The notes beneath the pieces were generated by a model, which was not told the DNA's origin, made no database searches, and saw nothing but the letters and a program-made list of their open reading frames with translations. From contig NZ_FXYD01000002.1 of the NCBI RefSeq assembly GCF_900185015.1, positions 613,145 to 677,144 of the forward strand: 64,000 bases of DNA, given 5' to 3'. Both the position numbers and the translations under genes were made by a program. The stretch's first letter is position 1. Every line of letters starts with the position of its first letter. Source of the DNA: Octadecabacter ascidiaceicola. GTDB lineage: Bacteria > Pseudomonadota > Alphaproteobacteria > Rhodobacterales > Rhodobacteraceae. Below, in pieces: positions 1 to 8,599 of the stretch.

Positions 1-1
1 G

Positions 2-754
2 GGCGAAGTCTTCATCACGGCAAGCGCCGGAAACCATGGGTTGTCTGTGGCCGCCGGCGCGCGATTGTTTGGGGCAAAAGCGATCATCTATCTAGCCGAG
101 AGTGTACCGGAAGCATTCGCAGACAGGCTAAGGGCCATCGGAGCCGATGTTGTTCGCGCTGGGGCCACCTATGAAGACAGCTTGGATGCGGCAAACGAAA
201 GTGCTGATGCAGGGCAGGGCACGTTGCTGTCTGACGGCTCTTGGCCCGGATATACGACACTGCCGTCGCGGGTGATGGAAGGGTATTTGCAGCTCGCCGT
301 AGAGGTGGCTGAGCAAATTGATGAACCACCTACACATATCTTCCTACAGGCCGGTGTTGGCGGTTTGGCAGCGGCAGTCGCGGCTTATGCACGTGCCGTT
401 TGGACGGACGGGCCTGTGATTGTTGTTGTAGAACCTGACGCAGCGCCTGCGCTGATTGAAAGCATGCGTGCAGGGGAGATCGTGACGACAGAGGGCCCCG
501 TTTCGGAAATGGGGCGCCTTGATTGCAAAACTCCGTCCATGATTGCGCTGGCGGGTCTGGCGCGGGATGCGAATACATTTGTGACCATCACCGAAGATGA
601 CGCATCCCAAGCGGTGAATGTTCTGGCTGAACACGGCCTGACAACCACCCCGTCTGGCGGCGCAGGTTTTGCTGCGGCTCTGAATGGGTTTGACGGCATG
701 GCTCCTGACGCGCGCGTACTGGTGATCCTCAGCGAAGGCGCCGAGGATGTCTGA
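2..754 (+). CDS. Diaminopropionate ammonia-lyase-like PLP enzyme (3' part)
   Basis: The frame is open from base 2, so the window starts inside the gene and the N-terminal part with the PLP-binding lysine is missing. What remains shows a fold-type-II PLP enzyme: SAGNHG near the start (substrate/cofactor loop), LQAGVGGLAA (phosphate-binding region) and a closing ILSEGAEDV. The stretch DGSWPGYTTLP followed by RVMEGY is typical of 2,3-diaminopropionate ammonia-lyases, which turn diaminopropionate into pyruvate and ammonia. It overlaps the M24 hydrolase gene by 8 bases, so the two are probably translationally coupled. The family is well supported; the substrate is not, because the catalytic lysine region lies outside the window. 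Confidence 0.75.
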   Translation, partial: GEVFITASAGNHGLSVAAGARLFGAKAIIYLAESVPEAFADRLRAIGADVVRAGATYEDSLDAANESADAGQGTLLSDGSWPGYTTLPSRVMEGYLQLAVEVAEQIDEPPTHIFLQAGVGGLAAAVAAYARAVWTDGPVIVVVEPDAAPALIESMRAGEIVTTEGPVSEMGRLDCKTPSMIALAGLARDANTFVTITEDDASQAVNVLAEHGLTTTPSGGAGFAAALNGFDGMAPDARVLVILSEGAEDV

Positions 755-1910
755 GTCCGCGCCACTGTTCTCGGTCAAAGAACACCGTGGGCGGGTCGGG
801 CGCCTTCAGGATAGTATGAAAGCGGCGCAACTGGATGGGCTGCTGCTGACAACACCGGCAGATGTGTTCTACGTCACAGGGTTCTTGACGCGCTTTTGGG
901 AAAGCCCTGCGCGGCCTTGGTTCATACTGGTTCCCACGAATGGTGACCCAATCGCTATCATCCCCTCTATCGGTGCAGACCTGATGGGGAGAAGCTGGTT
1001 GGACGACATTCGCACTTGGGACGCACCTGACCCCTTGGATGATGGGGTGTCCTTACTGGCAGATGCTATCGTCGAAACCGTGCCGAGCAATGGCGCTCTT
1101 GGGATACCAATGGGGCTGGAAACCCATGTTCGAATGCCGCTGGGTGATTTTGAACGCGTTAAGCGCCGGATCGAACCTCGCCGCATAATGGATGCGACTG
1201 CAACCGTGCAGCGCGTGCGTGAAATCAAATCTGAAGCTGAGATCGCCAAGATTAAAACCACCTGCGAAATCGCGGATCGAGTATTCGCGCGGGTTCCTGA
1301 ATTTGCCTCAACCGGACAGCCGCTTGATCGAGTCTTCCGCGACTTCCAGATCGCACTGCTGCAAGAGGGTGCCGACTGGGTCAGCTATGTCGCGGGCGGC
1401 GCTGGGCAGGGGGGGTACGGCGATGTGATCTCGCCCGCAACGACGCAGCCATTGGCCCAAAGTGATGTCCTGATGCTGGACACGGGTGCAGTGAAGGACG
1501 GCTACTTCTGTGACTTTGATCGCAACTATTCTGTCGGGCCGCCGACTGCCGCAGTTGAACGTGCGCAAGCCGCGTTGTTTGCTGCAACAGAAACAGTGCT
1601 GGAAACGCTACGCCCCGGCATGACGTCGGCGGATCTGTATTCGACTATGACGGACACGCTTCGCGCTGAAGGTGCCACGCCTAGCGGCGGGCGGCTTGGG
1701 CATGGTTTGGGCATTACGTTGACCGAATGGCCGTCGTTCACCGCCAAAGACACCACACCGCTGCGCGAAGGCATGGTCCTTACCTTAGAGCCGGGAGTTG
1801 AGGTTTCTGCGGGCAAGGTCCTTGTCCATGAAGAAAACATCGTTTTACGCGCTAACGGGCCAGAGTTGTTGTCTGCGCGCGCGCCGCACGAATTACCAAG
1901 GCTGGATTGA
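747..1910 (+). CDS. M24-family metallohydrolase (Xaa-Pro peptidase / ectoine hydrolase type)
   Basis: A 387-residue protein with a creatinase-like N-terminal domain (about 10-150) and a pita-bread M24 catalytic domain (about 160-380). All five metal ligands are visible: D245 (MLDTGA), D256 (FCDFDRN), H319 (GHGLG), E348 (LEPG) and E362/E363 (HEEN). Family members cleave Xaa-Pro peptides, creatine or N-acetylated diamines such as ectoine. It lies between a PLP lyase and a maleate-isomerase-like protein with overlapping ends, so it probably acts on a small amide or N-acyl amino acid rather than on peptides. The substrate is inferred from neighbours only. Confidence 0.8.
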   Translation: MSESAPLFSVKEHRGRVGRLQDSMKAAQLDGLLLTTPADVFYVTGFLTRFWESPARPWFILVPTNGDPIAIIPSIGADLMGRSWLDDIRTWDAPDPLDDGVSLLADAIVETVPSNGALGIPMGLETHVRMPLGDFERVKRRIEPRRIMDATATVQRVREIKSEAEIAKIKTTCEIADRVFARVPEFASTGQPLDRVFRDFQIALLQEGADWVSYVAGGAGQGGYGDVISPATTQPLAQSDVLMLDTGAVKDGYFCDFDRNYSVGPPTAAVERAQAALFAATETVLETLRPGMTSADLYSTMTDTLRAEGATPSGGRLGHGLGITLTEWPSFTAKDTTPLREGMVLTLEPGVEVSAGKVLVHEENIVLRANGPELLSARAPHELPRLD

Positions 1911-2656
1911 TGGATCAGTTCCCATATGACCTCACGGGCCCCATTGGGAGTGCCGCAACCTTGGGGGTGGTGGTGCTTCAGGTGGACGAGACCTTAGAGC
2001 AAGACTTTCGCAGATTGTTTGCCAGACCGGATGTGGCGCTCTATGTCAGTCGCATTCCGTCGGGGGATAATCTGACGCCAGACACCATCGCGCAAATGGC
2101 GATTGATTTGCCCTACGCCACGTCGCTTTTGCCACCTGCGGCTGTGTTTGATGTGATCGGGTATGCCTGCACGTCTGGGACGACACTGATCGGTGCTGAG
2201 AAGGTCACCACGCTGATAAAGGAAGCTGCCAACACGAATGCGGTAACCAATCCGCTCACGGCATCCATCGCGGCGTTTAGGGCGCTAAACGTTCAATCCA
2301 TCGCGATCGTGTCGCCCTACATCGCCTCCGTTGCCTTGCCTATTCAAGCCGCGTTTGAGAGCGCAGGGTTTAAGGTTCCGGCAACCCTGTCATTTGGCGA
2401 AGAAATTGAAGCCAACGTTGCACGGATCGATCCGGAATCAATTCGCGCAGCGGCATTAAAGATAGGGACGCAAGCAGGGGTGGAGGCAGTTTTTCTGTCC
2501 TGCACGAACCTGCGCACCTTGGACATCATAGATGATCTTGAGCAACGCCTTGGGCTGCCCGTGGTCAGCAGCAATCAAGCACTTGCCTGGCATATGGGGC
2601 AACTCGCGTCCGCGCCGCTCTCACCAGATGCGCCGGGCGCACTTTGCCAAAAGTAG
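1910..2656 (+). CDS. Maleate isomerase / Asp-Glu racemase superfamily protein (EutA-like)
   Basis: A 248-residue protein. The ATG at 1910 shares its A with the preceding TGA; a TTG three bases upstream is a weaker choice. Two cysteines of the maleate cis-trans isomerase/arylmalonate decarboxylase superfamily are present: C87 in GYACTSGT and C198 in LSCTNLR. Enzymes of this group isomerise maleate, racemise aspartate or decarboxylate malonates through a cysteine pair. The trio PLP lyase, M24 hydrolase and this protein resembles part of hydroxyectoine-utilisation (eut) clusters, but the lyase here is of diaminopropionate type, so the resemblance is only suggestive. Confidence 0.7.
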   Translation: MDQFPYDLTGPIGSAATLGVVVLQVDETLEQDFRRLFARPDVALYVSRIPSGDNLTPDTIAQMAIDLPYATSLLPPAAVFDVIGYACTSGTTLIGAEKVTTLIKEAANTNAVTNPLTASIAAFRALNVQSIAIVSPYIASVALPIQAAFESAGFKVPATLSFGEEIEANVARIDPESIRAAALKIGTQAGVEAVFLSCTNLRTLDIIDDLEQRLGLPVVSSNQALAWHMGQLASAPLSPDAPGALCQK

Positions 2657-2720
2657 CGTATTAGAATCGGCTTGAAATGCCATCGCAACGCCGCTTGCTC
2701 TAATAGGCCGAGTCGGGTTT

Positions 2721-2737
2721 GATAGGCATGTCCTATC
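2721..2737. promoter_or_regulatory. Palindromic operator upstream of the LysR gene
   Basis: A perfect inverted repeat GATAGG-CATGT-CCTATC ends 13 bases before the LysR start codon. The same 6-5-6 palindrome, with one spacer base changed, lies upstream of fdsG at 3640-3656. This is the T-N11-A type of dyad bound by LysR regulators and suggests autoregulation. Confidence 0.7.
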
Positions 2738-2750
2738 GAAAGTCCTAAAT

Positions 2751-3635
2751 ATGATCGACAAACTTGAAATGTTCATCGCCCTTGCGCGGGAAGAACACTT
2801 TGGCCGCGCAGCACTGGCGCAGGGGGTGACCCAGCCGACGTTGTCCGCTGCGATTAAACAGCTTGAGGACCAACTGGGCGTGATGCTGGTTTGGCGCGGG
2901 TCGCGCTATCAGGGGCTTACACCTGAAGGGCAGCGCGCGCTGATCTGGGCGCGCCAGATTGTCGGGGACGCGCGAACGCTGCGCCAAGAAATGCGAGTGG
3001 CCCGAGAAGGGCTGTCGGGTGACTTGCGGTTGGCCGTTATCCCAACGGCGCTGACTGTTGTCTCTGAAATCACAGCCGATTTTGGGGAACGACACCCCAA
3101 TGTGCGGTTTTCAGTGCAATCCAAAACCTCGACTCAGATCTTGTCGGATCTGGACAACCTAGAGATCGACGCAGGGCTAACGTACCTCGACAACGAACCC
3201 TTAGGCCGCGTCACAACGGTCCCGCTTTACGCAGAACGATATGTATTGGTCGCAAAGGCGGGCCATCCGCTGTTGTCCGGTCCTGTGAAATGGGGTGACT
3301 TGGGAGATGTTCCGCTATGCCTGTTAACGCCGGATATGCAGAACCGCCGGATCATTAACCAACATCTGGTTGAGGTTGGGGTTGAAGCGATACCTCGCAT
3401 CGAAGCCTCCTCAATTATTGTTTTGGTCAGCCATGTTGTGCGCAGTAACTTAGCAACAATCCTACCAGTTCGCGCCGCTGAGATTTTTCTAAAAGGCGAC
3501 GATCTCGGCTCGGTCCCGTTGATCAAGCCTGATGCAAGCCATGTGGTTGGGCTGGTGGCACCGCATCGCGAACCGTTCACACCAGTTCTGGCAAGCTTGC
3601 TCGACCGTGCGCGAGCGCTTTCAGAGATTGCATAA
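2751..3635 (+). CDS. fdsR: LysR-family regulator of formate dehydrogenase (FdsR-like)
   Basis: A 294-residue LysR-type regulator. The N-terminal winged HTH (residues 1-60, including GVTQPTLSAAIKQLE) is followed by a two-lobed effector-binding domain. It stands 97 bases upstream of fdsG on the same strand. In Cupriavidus a LysR protein, FdsR, controls the fds operon in response to formate, and this gene sits in the matching position. The identical palindrome before its own start and before fdsG supports a role as operon regulator and autoregulator. The symbol rests on family and context. Confidence 0.75.
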   Translation: MIDKLEMFIALAREEHFGRAALAQGVTQPTLSAAIKQLEDQLGVMLVWRGSRYQGLTPEGQRALIWARQIVGDARTLRQEMRVAREGLSGDLRLAVIPTALTVVSEITADFGERHPNVRFSVQSKTSTQILSDLDNLEIDAGLTYLDNEPLGRVTTVPLYAERYVLVAKAGHPLLSGPVKWGDLGDVPLCLLTPDMQNRRIINQHLVEVGVEAIPRIEASSIIVLVSHVVRSNLATILPVRAAEIFLKGDDLGSVPLIKPDASHVVGLVAPHREPFTPVLASLLDRARALSEIA

Positions 3636-3639
3636 GAGT

Positions 3640-3656
3640 GATAGGCATTTCCTATC
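3640..3656. promoter_or_regulatory. Palindromic operator upstream of fdsG
   Basis: A perfect inverted repeat GATAGG-CATTT-CCTATC begins just after the LysR stop codon and 77-93 bases before the fdsG ATG. It matches the palindrome at 2721-2737 in 16 of 17 positions. It is the likely FdsR binding site for the formate dehydrogenase operon. Confidence 0.7.
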
Positions 3657-3732
3657 AATCCACGGAATAACGATATTGATAACCCATGTAATTCTGGCGA
3701 TACCTTGCTTAAGAAAATAGGGGGTTATCCAA

Positions 3733-4200
3733 ATGGCCGATGCGCAAACCATTGAAATAATGCAAGGTATTCTTGCTCGCCATGCGAAGCAGGAAGGGCC
3801 GTTACTGCCGATTTTGCATTCTGTGCAGGCGGAATATGGATTCATCCCCGCAGATGTGGTGCAGATTATTGCCGATCACCTGAACATTACGCGCGCCGAA
3901 GTGCACGGTGTGATCTCGTTCTACCACGATTTCCGCGATGCGCCTGCGGGTAAACACGTCATCAAGATTTGCCGCGCTGAGGCGTGCCAGTCCGTTGGCG
4001 CGAACGCGCTGTCAGACCGGGCATTGGAAAAGCTCGGCGTTGAGTGGGGCGGCACGACGACAAATGGTGCTGTGACGATTGAAGCGGTCTATTGTCTTGG
4101 TCTTTGTGCCTGCGCCCCTGCGGCGATGGTGGACGGTAAGGTCATTGGGCGGGTTGATGGTGCAAAGCTCGACAAACTCTTGGCGGAGGCAGGCGCATGA
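3733..4200 (+). CDS. fdsG: NAD-dependent formate dehydrogenase, gamma subunit
   Basis: A 155-residue thioredoxin-like [2Fe-2S] protein, homologous to the 24-kDa subunit of complex I (NuoE) and HoxE. The cluster ligands are visible as a first pair in CRAEACQS (about 85-90) and a second pair in CLGLCACAP (about 120-125). It carries electrons within the cytoplasmic formate dehydrogenase that oxidises formate to CO2 with NAD+. It is the first gene of a tightly packed operon; its stop overlaps the fdsB start (ATGA). A G-rich ribosome-binding stretch (AGGGGG) lies before the ATG. Confidence 0.95.
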   Translation: MADAQTIEIMQGILARHAKQEGPLLPILHSVQAEYGFIPADVVQIIADHLNITRAEVHGVISFYHDFRDAPAGKHVIKICRAEACQSVGANALSDRALEKLGVEWGGTTTNGAVTIEAVYCLGLCACAPAAMVDGKVIGRVDGAKLDKLLAEAGA

Positions 4201-5714
4201 AGATTTACGTCCCCCTTGATAGTGCGGCGAAAGCCGTTGGCGCGGATGACGTTGCAGAAGCGATCCTGAGCGAGGCAAAGACGCGCGGGCTAGACGTTGA
4301 AGTCATCCGCAACGGCACGCGTGGCATGATCTGGCTTGAGCCTCTGGTTGAAATTGAAACAGAAAAAGGCCGTGTCGGTTACGGCACGGTTGATGTGGCA
4401 GACGTACCGGCATTGCTGGATGGTAAGCTGGAGAGCCTTGGTCTGGTCGAAGAATTGGACTGGATGAAGGGCCAAACACGCCTGACGTTCCAACGTTGTG
4501 GTGTAACGGACCCGCTGTCGCTGGCCGATTATGAGGCCCACGGCGGCCTCACAGGTTTGCGCAATGCAATCGCGATGACACCTGCTGGCATCGTTGAGGA
4601 AGTCACCAACTCCGGTCTGCGTGGCCGTGGCGGGGCGGGGTTCCCAACTGGTATCAAGTGGAACACGGTTCTGGGGGCGCAGGCCGATCAGAAATACATC
4701 GTCTGCAATGCGGACGAGGGCGATAGCGGCACCTTTGCGGATCGCATGATCATGGAAGGTGACCCCTTCACCCTGATTGAGGGTATGATCATCGCTGGCC
4801 TCGCGGTGGAAGCGACGCAAGGCTACGTCTATCTGCGCTCAGAATACCCTGATGCCATTGATATCATGGAAAAAGCTGTCGTTTTGGCGCGCGGTGCTGG
4901 CATGTTGGGGGCGGATATTCTTGGCTCGGGTCGGGCGTTTGATATGGAAATCCGCGTCGGTGCAGGGGCTTATGTTTGCGGAGAAGAAACCTCGCTTTTG
5001 AACTCGCTTGAGGGCAAGCGAGGCGTGGTTCGCGCCAAGCCGCCTCTACCAGCGTTGGAAGGATTCCTTGGCAAGCCAACCGTGGTCAATAACGTCATTT
5101 CATTGGCCACCGTGCCTGTGGTTATGGAAAAGGGTGCTGCGCATTACGCGGACTTCGGGCTTGGTCGATCCAAGGGCACCATGCCAATCCAGATTGCGGG
5201 TAACGTCAAATTTGGCGGCTTGTATGAAACGGCTTTTGGCCTGCCTCTGGGCGATCTGATCGACAAAGTCGCAGGAGGCACCCTGTCAGGGCGTCCGGTT
5301 AAGGCTGTGCAGGTCGGTGGGCCGCTGGGCGCTTACATGCCGCGATCAAAGTTCGATACGCCGTTTGCCTATGAAGAATTCGACGGGCAGGGCGGGTTGA
5401 TCGGTCATGCTGGCGTCGTTGTGTTTGATGACAGTGCTAACATGCTTGGCATGGCCCGTTTCGCGATGGAATTTTGCGCCGTTGAAAGTTGTGGTAAGTG
5501 TACACCATGCCGCATTGGTGCCGTGCGCGGCGTTGAAACGATTGATCGCATCGGCAAGGGCGACACATCAGCGATTGAGCTGCTGGAAGACCTTTGTGAA
5601 ACCATGAAAGAGGGCTCGCTTTGTGCGTTGGGTGGTTTCACGCCGTTCCCAGTCATGAGCGCATTGCAGAATTTCCCAGACGACTTTGCCACCAAGAAGG
5701 AGGCCGCCGAATGA
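4197..5714 (+). CDS. fdsB: NAD-dependent formate dehydrogenase, beta (NADH/FMN) subunit
   Basis: A 505-residue flavoprotein. An N-terminal thioredoxin-like domain (about 1-90, without clear cluster cysteines) precedes the NuoF-like core. GRGGAGFPTG (NADH/FMN site) and CNADEGDSGTF are present, and the C-terminal [4Fe-4S] ligands are in ESCGKCTPCRIG plus the cysteine of SLCALGG. It passes electrons from formate to NAD+. Both ends overlap neighbours through ATGA. The direct link to an FDH-type alpha subunit separates it from complex I NuoF. Confidence 0.95.
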   Translation: MKIYVPLDSAAKAVGADDVAEAILSEAKTRGLDVEVIRNGTRGMIWLEPLVEIETEKGRVGYGTVDVADVPALLDGKLESLGLVEELDWMKGQTRLTFQRCGVTDPLSLADYEAHGGLTGLRNAIAMTPAGIVEEVTNSGLRGRGGAGFPTGIKWNTVLGAQADQKYIVCNADEGDSGTFADRMIMEGDPFTLIEGMIIAGLAVEATQGYVYLRSEYPDAIDIMEKAVVLARGAGMLGADILGSGRAFDMEIRVGAGAYVCGEETSLLNSLEGKRGVVRAKPPLPALEGFLGKPTVVNNVISLATVPVVMEKGAAHYADFGLGRSKGTMPIQIAGNVKFGGLYETAFGLPLGDLIDKVAGGTLSGRPVKAVQVGGPLGAYMPRSKFDTPFAYEEFDGQGGLIGHAGVVVFDDSANMLGMARFAMEFCAVESCGKCTPCRIGAVRGVETIDRIGKGDTSAIELLEDLCETMKEGSLCALGGFTPFPVMSALQNFPDDFATKKEAAE

Positions 5715-8599
5715 AAGATTTCATAATCCCGACAAGCAAAGACATGGACATGGGCACGCCCGCGTCCAAATCTACGGAAATGGTCACGCTGACAATCGAC
5801 GGTTTTGATGTGACTGTGCCCGAGGGCACATCCGTAATGCGTGCCTCTGCCGAGGCCGGCATTCAGGTGCCAAAACTGTGTGCAACGGACAGTGTCGAGG
5901 CGTTCGGGTCCTGTCGTTTGTGTGTCGTTGAAATCGAAGGGCGACGCGGTACGCCTGCGTCCTGCACCACACCGGTTACGCCGGGCATGGTTGTAAAAAC
6001 CCAAAGCTCAAAGGTGAAAAAGATCCGCAAAGGCGTGATGGAGCTTTATATCTCGGATCACCCGCTGGATTGCCTGACCTGTGCGGCGAACGGTGACTGC
6101 GAATTGCAAGACATGGCCGGAATGGTGGGTTTGCGCGATGTCCGCTACGAGGCCGTCGCAAACCATTTTGAGGCGCGTGACAATTCAGGTGACGTAAACA
6201 CCCAGTTCATCCCGAAGGACGACTCCAACCCGTATTTCACCTATGATCCTGCCAAATGCATCGTGTGTTCGCGTTGCGTGCGGGCCTGCGAAGAAGTGCA
6301 GGGGACATTCGCCCTGACGATTGAAGGCATGGGTTTCAATTCCCGTGTGTCTGCCGGAGCAGCGGGCGATGATTTCCTAAGCTCTGATTGCGTGTCTTGT
6401 GGTGCCTGCGTGCAGGCCTGCCCAACGGCGACGCTACAGGAAAAATCCGTGATCGAAATGGGCACGCCAGAGCGTTCCGTTATCACCACCTGCGCCTATT
6501 GCGGTGTCGGCTGCTCCTTTAAGGCCGAGCTGAATGGCGATGAGCTGGTGCGTATGGTTCCCTATAAACACGGGGAAGCCAACCGTGGCCATTCTTGTGT
6601 GAAGGGTCGTTTTGCATGGGGCTATGCCAACCATTCGGATCGTATCCTGAACCCAATGATCCGCGATAAGATCACCGATCCGTGGAAAGAAGTCAGCTGG
6701 GATGAAGCGATTTCATACACCGCCAAACGCCTGCGCGATCTACAAGCCAAGCACGGTGTGAAGTCCATCGGTGGCATCACGTCTAGTCGCTGCACGAACG
6801 AAGAAACCTACCTTGTTCAAAAGATGATCCGCTCGACCTTTGGCAATAACAACACAGACACCTGCGCGCGTGTTTGTCATTCGCCCACTGGCTACGGGTT
6901 GAAGACAACGTTTGGGACATCCGCTGGTACGCAGAACTTTGATTCCGTTGAGGAAACCGATGTTGTCATCATCATTGGCGCCAACCCGACAGACGGCCAC
7001 CCCGTGTTCGCCAGCCGCTTGAAGAAGCGCCTGCGTCAAGGGGCGAAGCTGATCGTGATCGACCCACGCCGTACGGATATTGTGAAATCCGCACACATCG
7101 AGGCACAGCACCACCTGCCGCTGCTTCCGGGTACAAACGTTGCCGTCATGTCATCCATCGCGCATGTGATCGTGACCGAAGGTTTGATGGACGAAGAGTT
7201 CATCCGCACCCGCTGTGATTGGGACGAGTTCGCGCATTACGCCGAATTCATCTCCGACCCGCGCCATGCGCCCGAAGCAACAGCGATGCTGACTGGCGTT
7301 GATCCGCAAGAACTGCGTGCAGCCGCGAAACTGTTCGCAACGGGTGGCAACGGCTCCATCTACTACGGCCTCGGCGTGACGGAACACTCCCAAGGATCCA
7401 CCACGGTTATGGCCATCGCAAACCTCGCGATGATGACCGGTAACTTGGGCAAAAACGGCGTTGGCGTGAACCCGCTGCGCGGCCAGAACAACGTGCAAGG
7501 TGCCTGTGATATGGGATCCTTCCCGCACGAACTACCCGGCTACCGCCACGTGTCCGACGACGCCACGCGCGAAGTGTTTGAGGCAATCTGGGGCGGCAAG
7601 ATCGACCCAGAACCCGGCCTGCGTATCCCCAACATGCTCGACGCCGCCGTCGATGGCACATTCAAGGGCCTCTATTGCCAAGGCGAAGACATTCTTCAGT
7701 CTGATCCTGATACAAAACACGTGCAAGCGGGCCTTGCGGCGATGGAATGCGTCATCGTGCACGACTTGTTCCTGAACGAGACCGCGAACTACGCCCACGT
7801 CTTCTTGCCGGGGTCCACGTTCCTAGAAAAGGACGGCACATTCACCAACGCCGAACGCCGCATCAATCGCGTGCGCAAGGTTATGGCGCCAAAGAATGGC
7901 TATGCGGATTGGGAAATCACCATGATGTTGGCCAACGCGATGGACGCAGGCTGGACCTACACTCACCCGAGCCAAGTGATGGACGAAATCGCGGCCACCA
8001 CACCGGGTTTTGCCAATGTGAGCTACGAAATGCTGGAAACACGTGGCTCCGTTCAGTGGCCGTGCAACGACGACAAGCCTGATGGTTCGCCCATCATGCA
8101 TATCGACGGATTTGCACGCGGCAAGGGGCAATTCATCATCACCGAATACGTCGCAACCGATGAAAAGACCGGCCCACGCTTCCCGCTTCTCCTCACAACG
8201 GGGCGTACTTTGTCGCAATACAACGTGGGCGCACAAACACGACGCACCGACAACGTTGTTTGGCATGAGGAAGACGTGCTCGAAATCCATCCACATGACG
8301 CCGAAGTACGTGGCGTGCGCGATGGTCAGTTCGTGCGCCTCGCCTCGCGTGCTGGGGAAACGCAATTGCGCGCCAAGATCACCGATCGCGTGTCGACGGG
8401 CGTGGTTTACACAACCTTCCACCACCCCGACACACAGGCCAACGTTATCACCACGGATTATTCCGACTGGGCCACAAACTGCCCTGAATACAAGGTGACA
8501 GCGGTGCAAGTGGCCCTGTCCAATGGGCCATCCGAATGGCAAGAAGACTATAACGCACAGGCCGCGCAATCGCGCCGCATCCTACCGGCGGCCGAATGA
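5711..8599 (+). CDS. fdsA: NAD-dependent formate dehydrogenase, molybdenum alpha subunit
   Basis: A 962-residue catalytic subunit starting at the ATG that overlaps the fdsB stop (an upstream in-frame extension is rejected). Domains in order: a [2Fe-2S] ferredoxin domain (CRLCVVE), the His-Cys3 [4Fe-4S] site (HPLDCLTCAANGDC), two [4Fe-4S] sets (CIVCSRCVRAC, CVSCGACVQAC), the cluster next to the cofactor (CAYCGVGC), and then the bis-MGD molybdopterin domains. The metal ligand is a cysteine (C389 in RVCHSPT), not selenocysteine, and the following histidine is conserved. The length and cluster set match the oxygen-tolerant FdsA of Rhodobacter capsulatus. It oxidises formate to CO2 in the cytoplasm. 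Confidence 0.96.
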   Translation: MKDFIIPTSKDMDMGTPASKSTEMVTLTIDGFDVTVPEGTSVMRASAEAGIQVPKLCATDSVEAFGSCRLCVVEIEGRRGTPASCTTPVTPGMVVKTQSSKVKKIRKGVMELYISDHPLDCLTCAANGDCELQDMAGMVGLRDVRYEAVANHFEARDNSGDVNTQFIPKDDSNPYFTYDPAKCIVCSRCVRACEEVQGTFALTIEGMGFNSRVSAGAAGDDFLSSDCVSCGACVQACPTATLQEKSVIEMGTPERSVITTCAYCGVGCSFKAELNGDELVRMVPYKHGEANRGHSCVKGRFAWGYANHSDRILNPMIRDKITDPWKEVSWDEAISYTAKRLRDLQAKHGVKSIGGITSSRCTNEETYLVQKMIRSTFGNNNTDTCARVCHSPTGYGLKTTFGTSAGTQNFDSVEETDVVIIIGANPTDGHPVFASRLKKRLRQGAKLIVIDPRRTDIVKSAHIEAQHHLPLLPGTNVAVMSSIAHVIVTEGLMDEEFIRTRCDWDEFAHYAEFISDPRHAPEATAMLTGVDPQELRAAAKLFATGGNGSIYYGLGVTEHSQGSTTVMAIANLAMMTGNLGKNGVGVNPLRGQNNVQGACDMGSFPHELPGYRHVSDDATREVFEAIWGGKIDPEPGLRIPNMLDAAVDGTFKGLYCQGEDILQSDPDTKHVQAGLAAMECVIVHDLFLNETANYAHVFLPGSTFLEKDGTFTNAERRINRVRKVMAPKNGYADWEITMMLANAMDAGWTYTHPSQVMDEIAATTPGFANVSYEMLETRGSVQWPCNDDKPDGSPIMHIDGFARGKGQFIITEYVATDEKTGPRFPLLLTTGRTLSQYNVGAQTRRTDNVVWHEEDVLEIHPHDAEVRGVRDGQFVRLASRAGETQLRAKITDRVSTGVVYTTFHHPDTQANVITTDYSDWATNCPEYKVTAVQVALSNGPSEWQEDYNAQAAQSRRILPAAE

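Noticed and set aside
2..2656. Assigning the first three genes as eutB, eutD and eutA of hydroxyectoine use
   Set aside because: The PLP enzyme carries the diaminopropionate ammonia-lyase pattern, and no ectoine transporter or eutC/eutE is visible in the window.
5405..6004. 199-codon minus-strand ORF at the fdsB/fdsA junction
   Set aside because: Antisense to two conserved genes, no recognisable domain and no ribosome-binding site.
7823..8569. 248-codon minus-strand ORF inside fdsA
   Set aside because: It is antisense to a fully conserved part of the catalytic subunit and has no family likeness; a shadow of biased codon use.
3733..8599. Reading the operon as complex I nuoEFG
   Set aside because: The alpha subunit has a formate-dehydrogenase active site (C389 in RVCHSPT), and fdhD and fdsD follow; the complex I likeness is shared ancestry.
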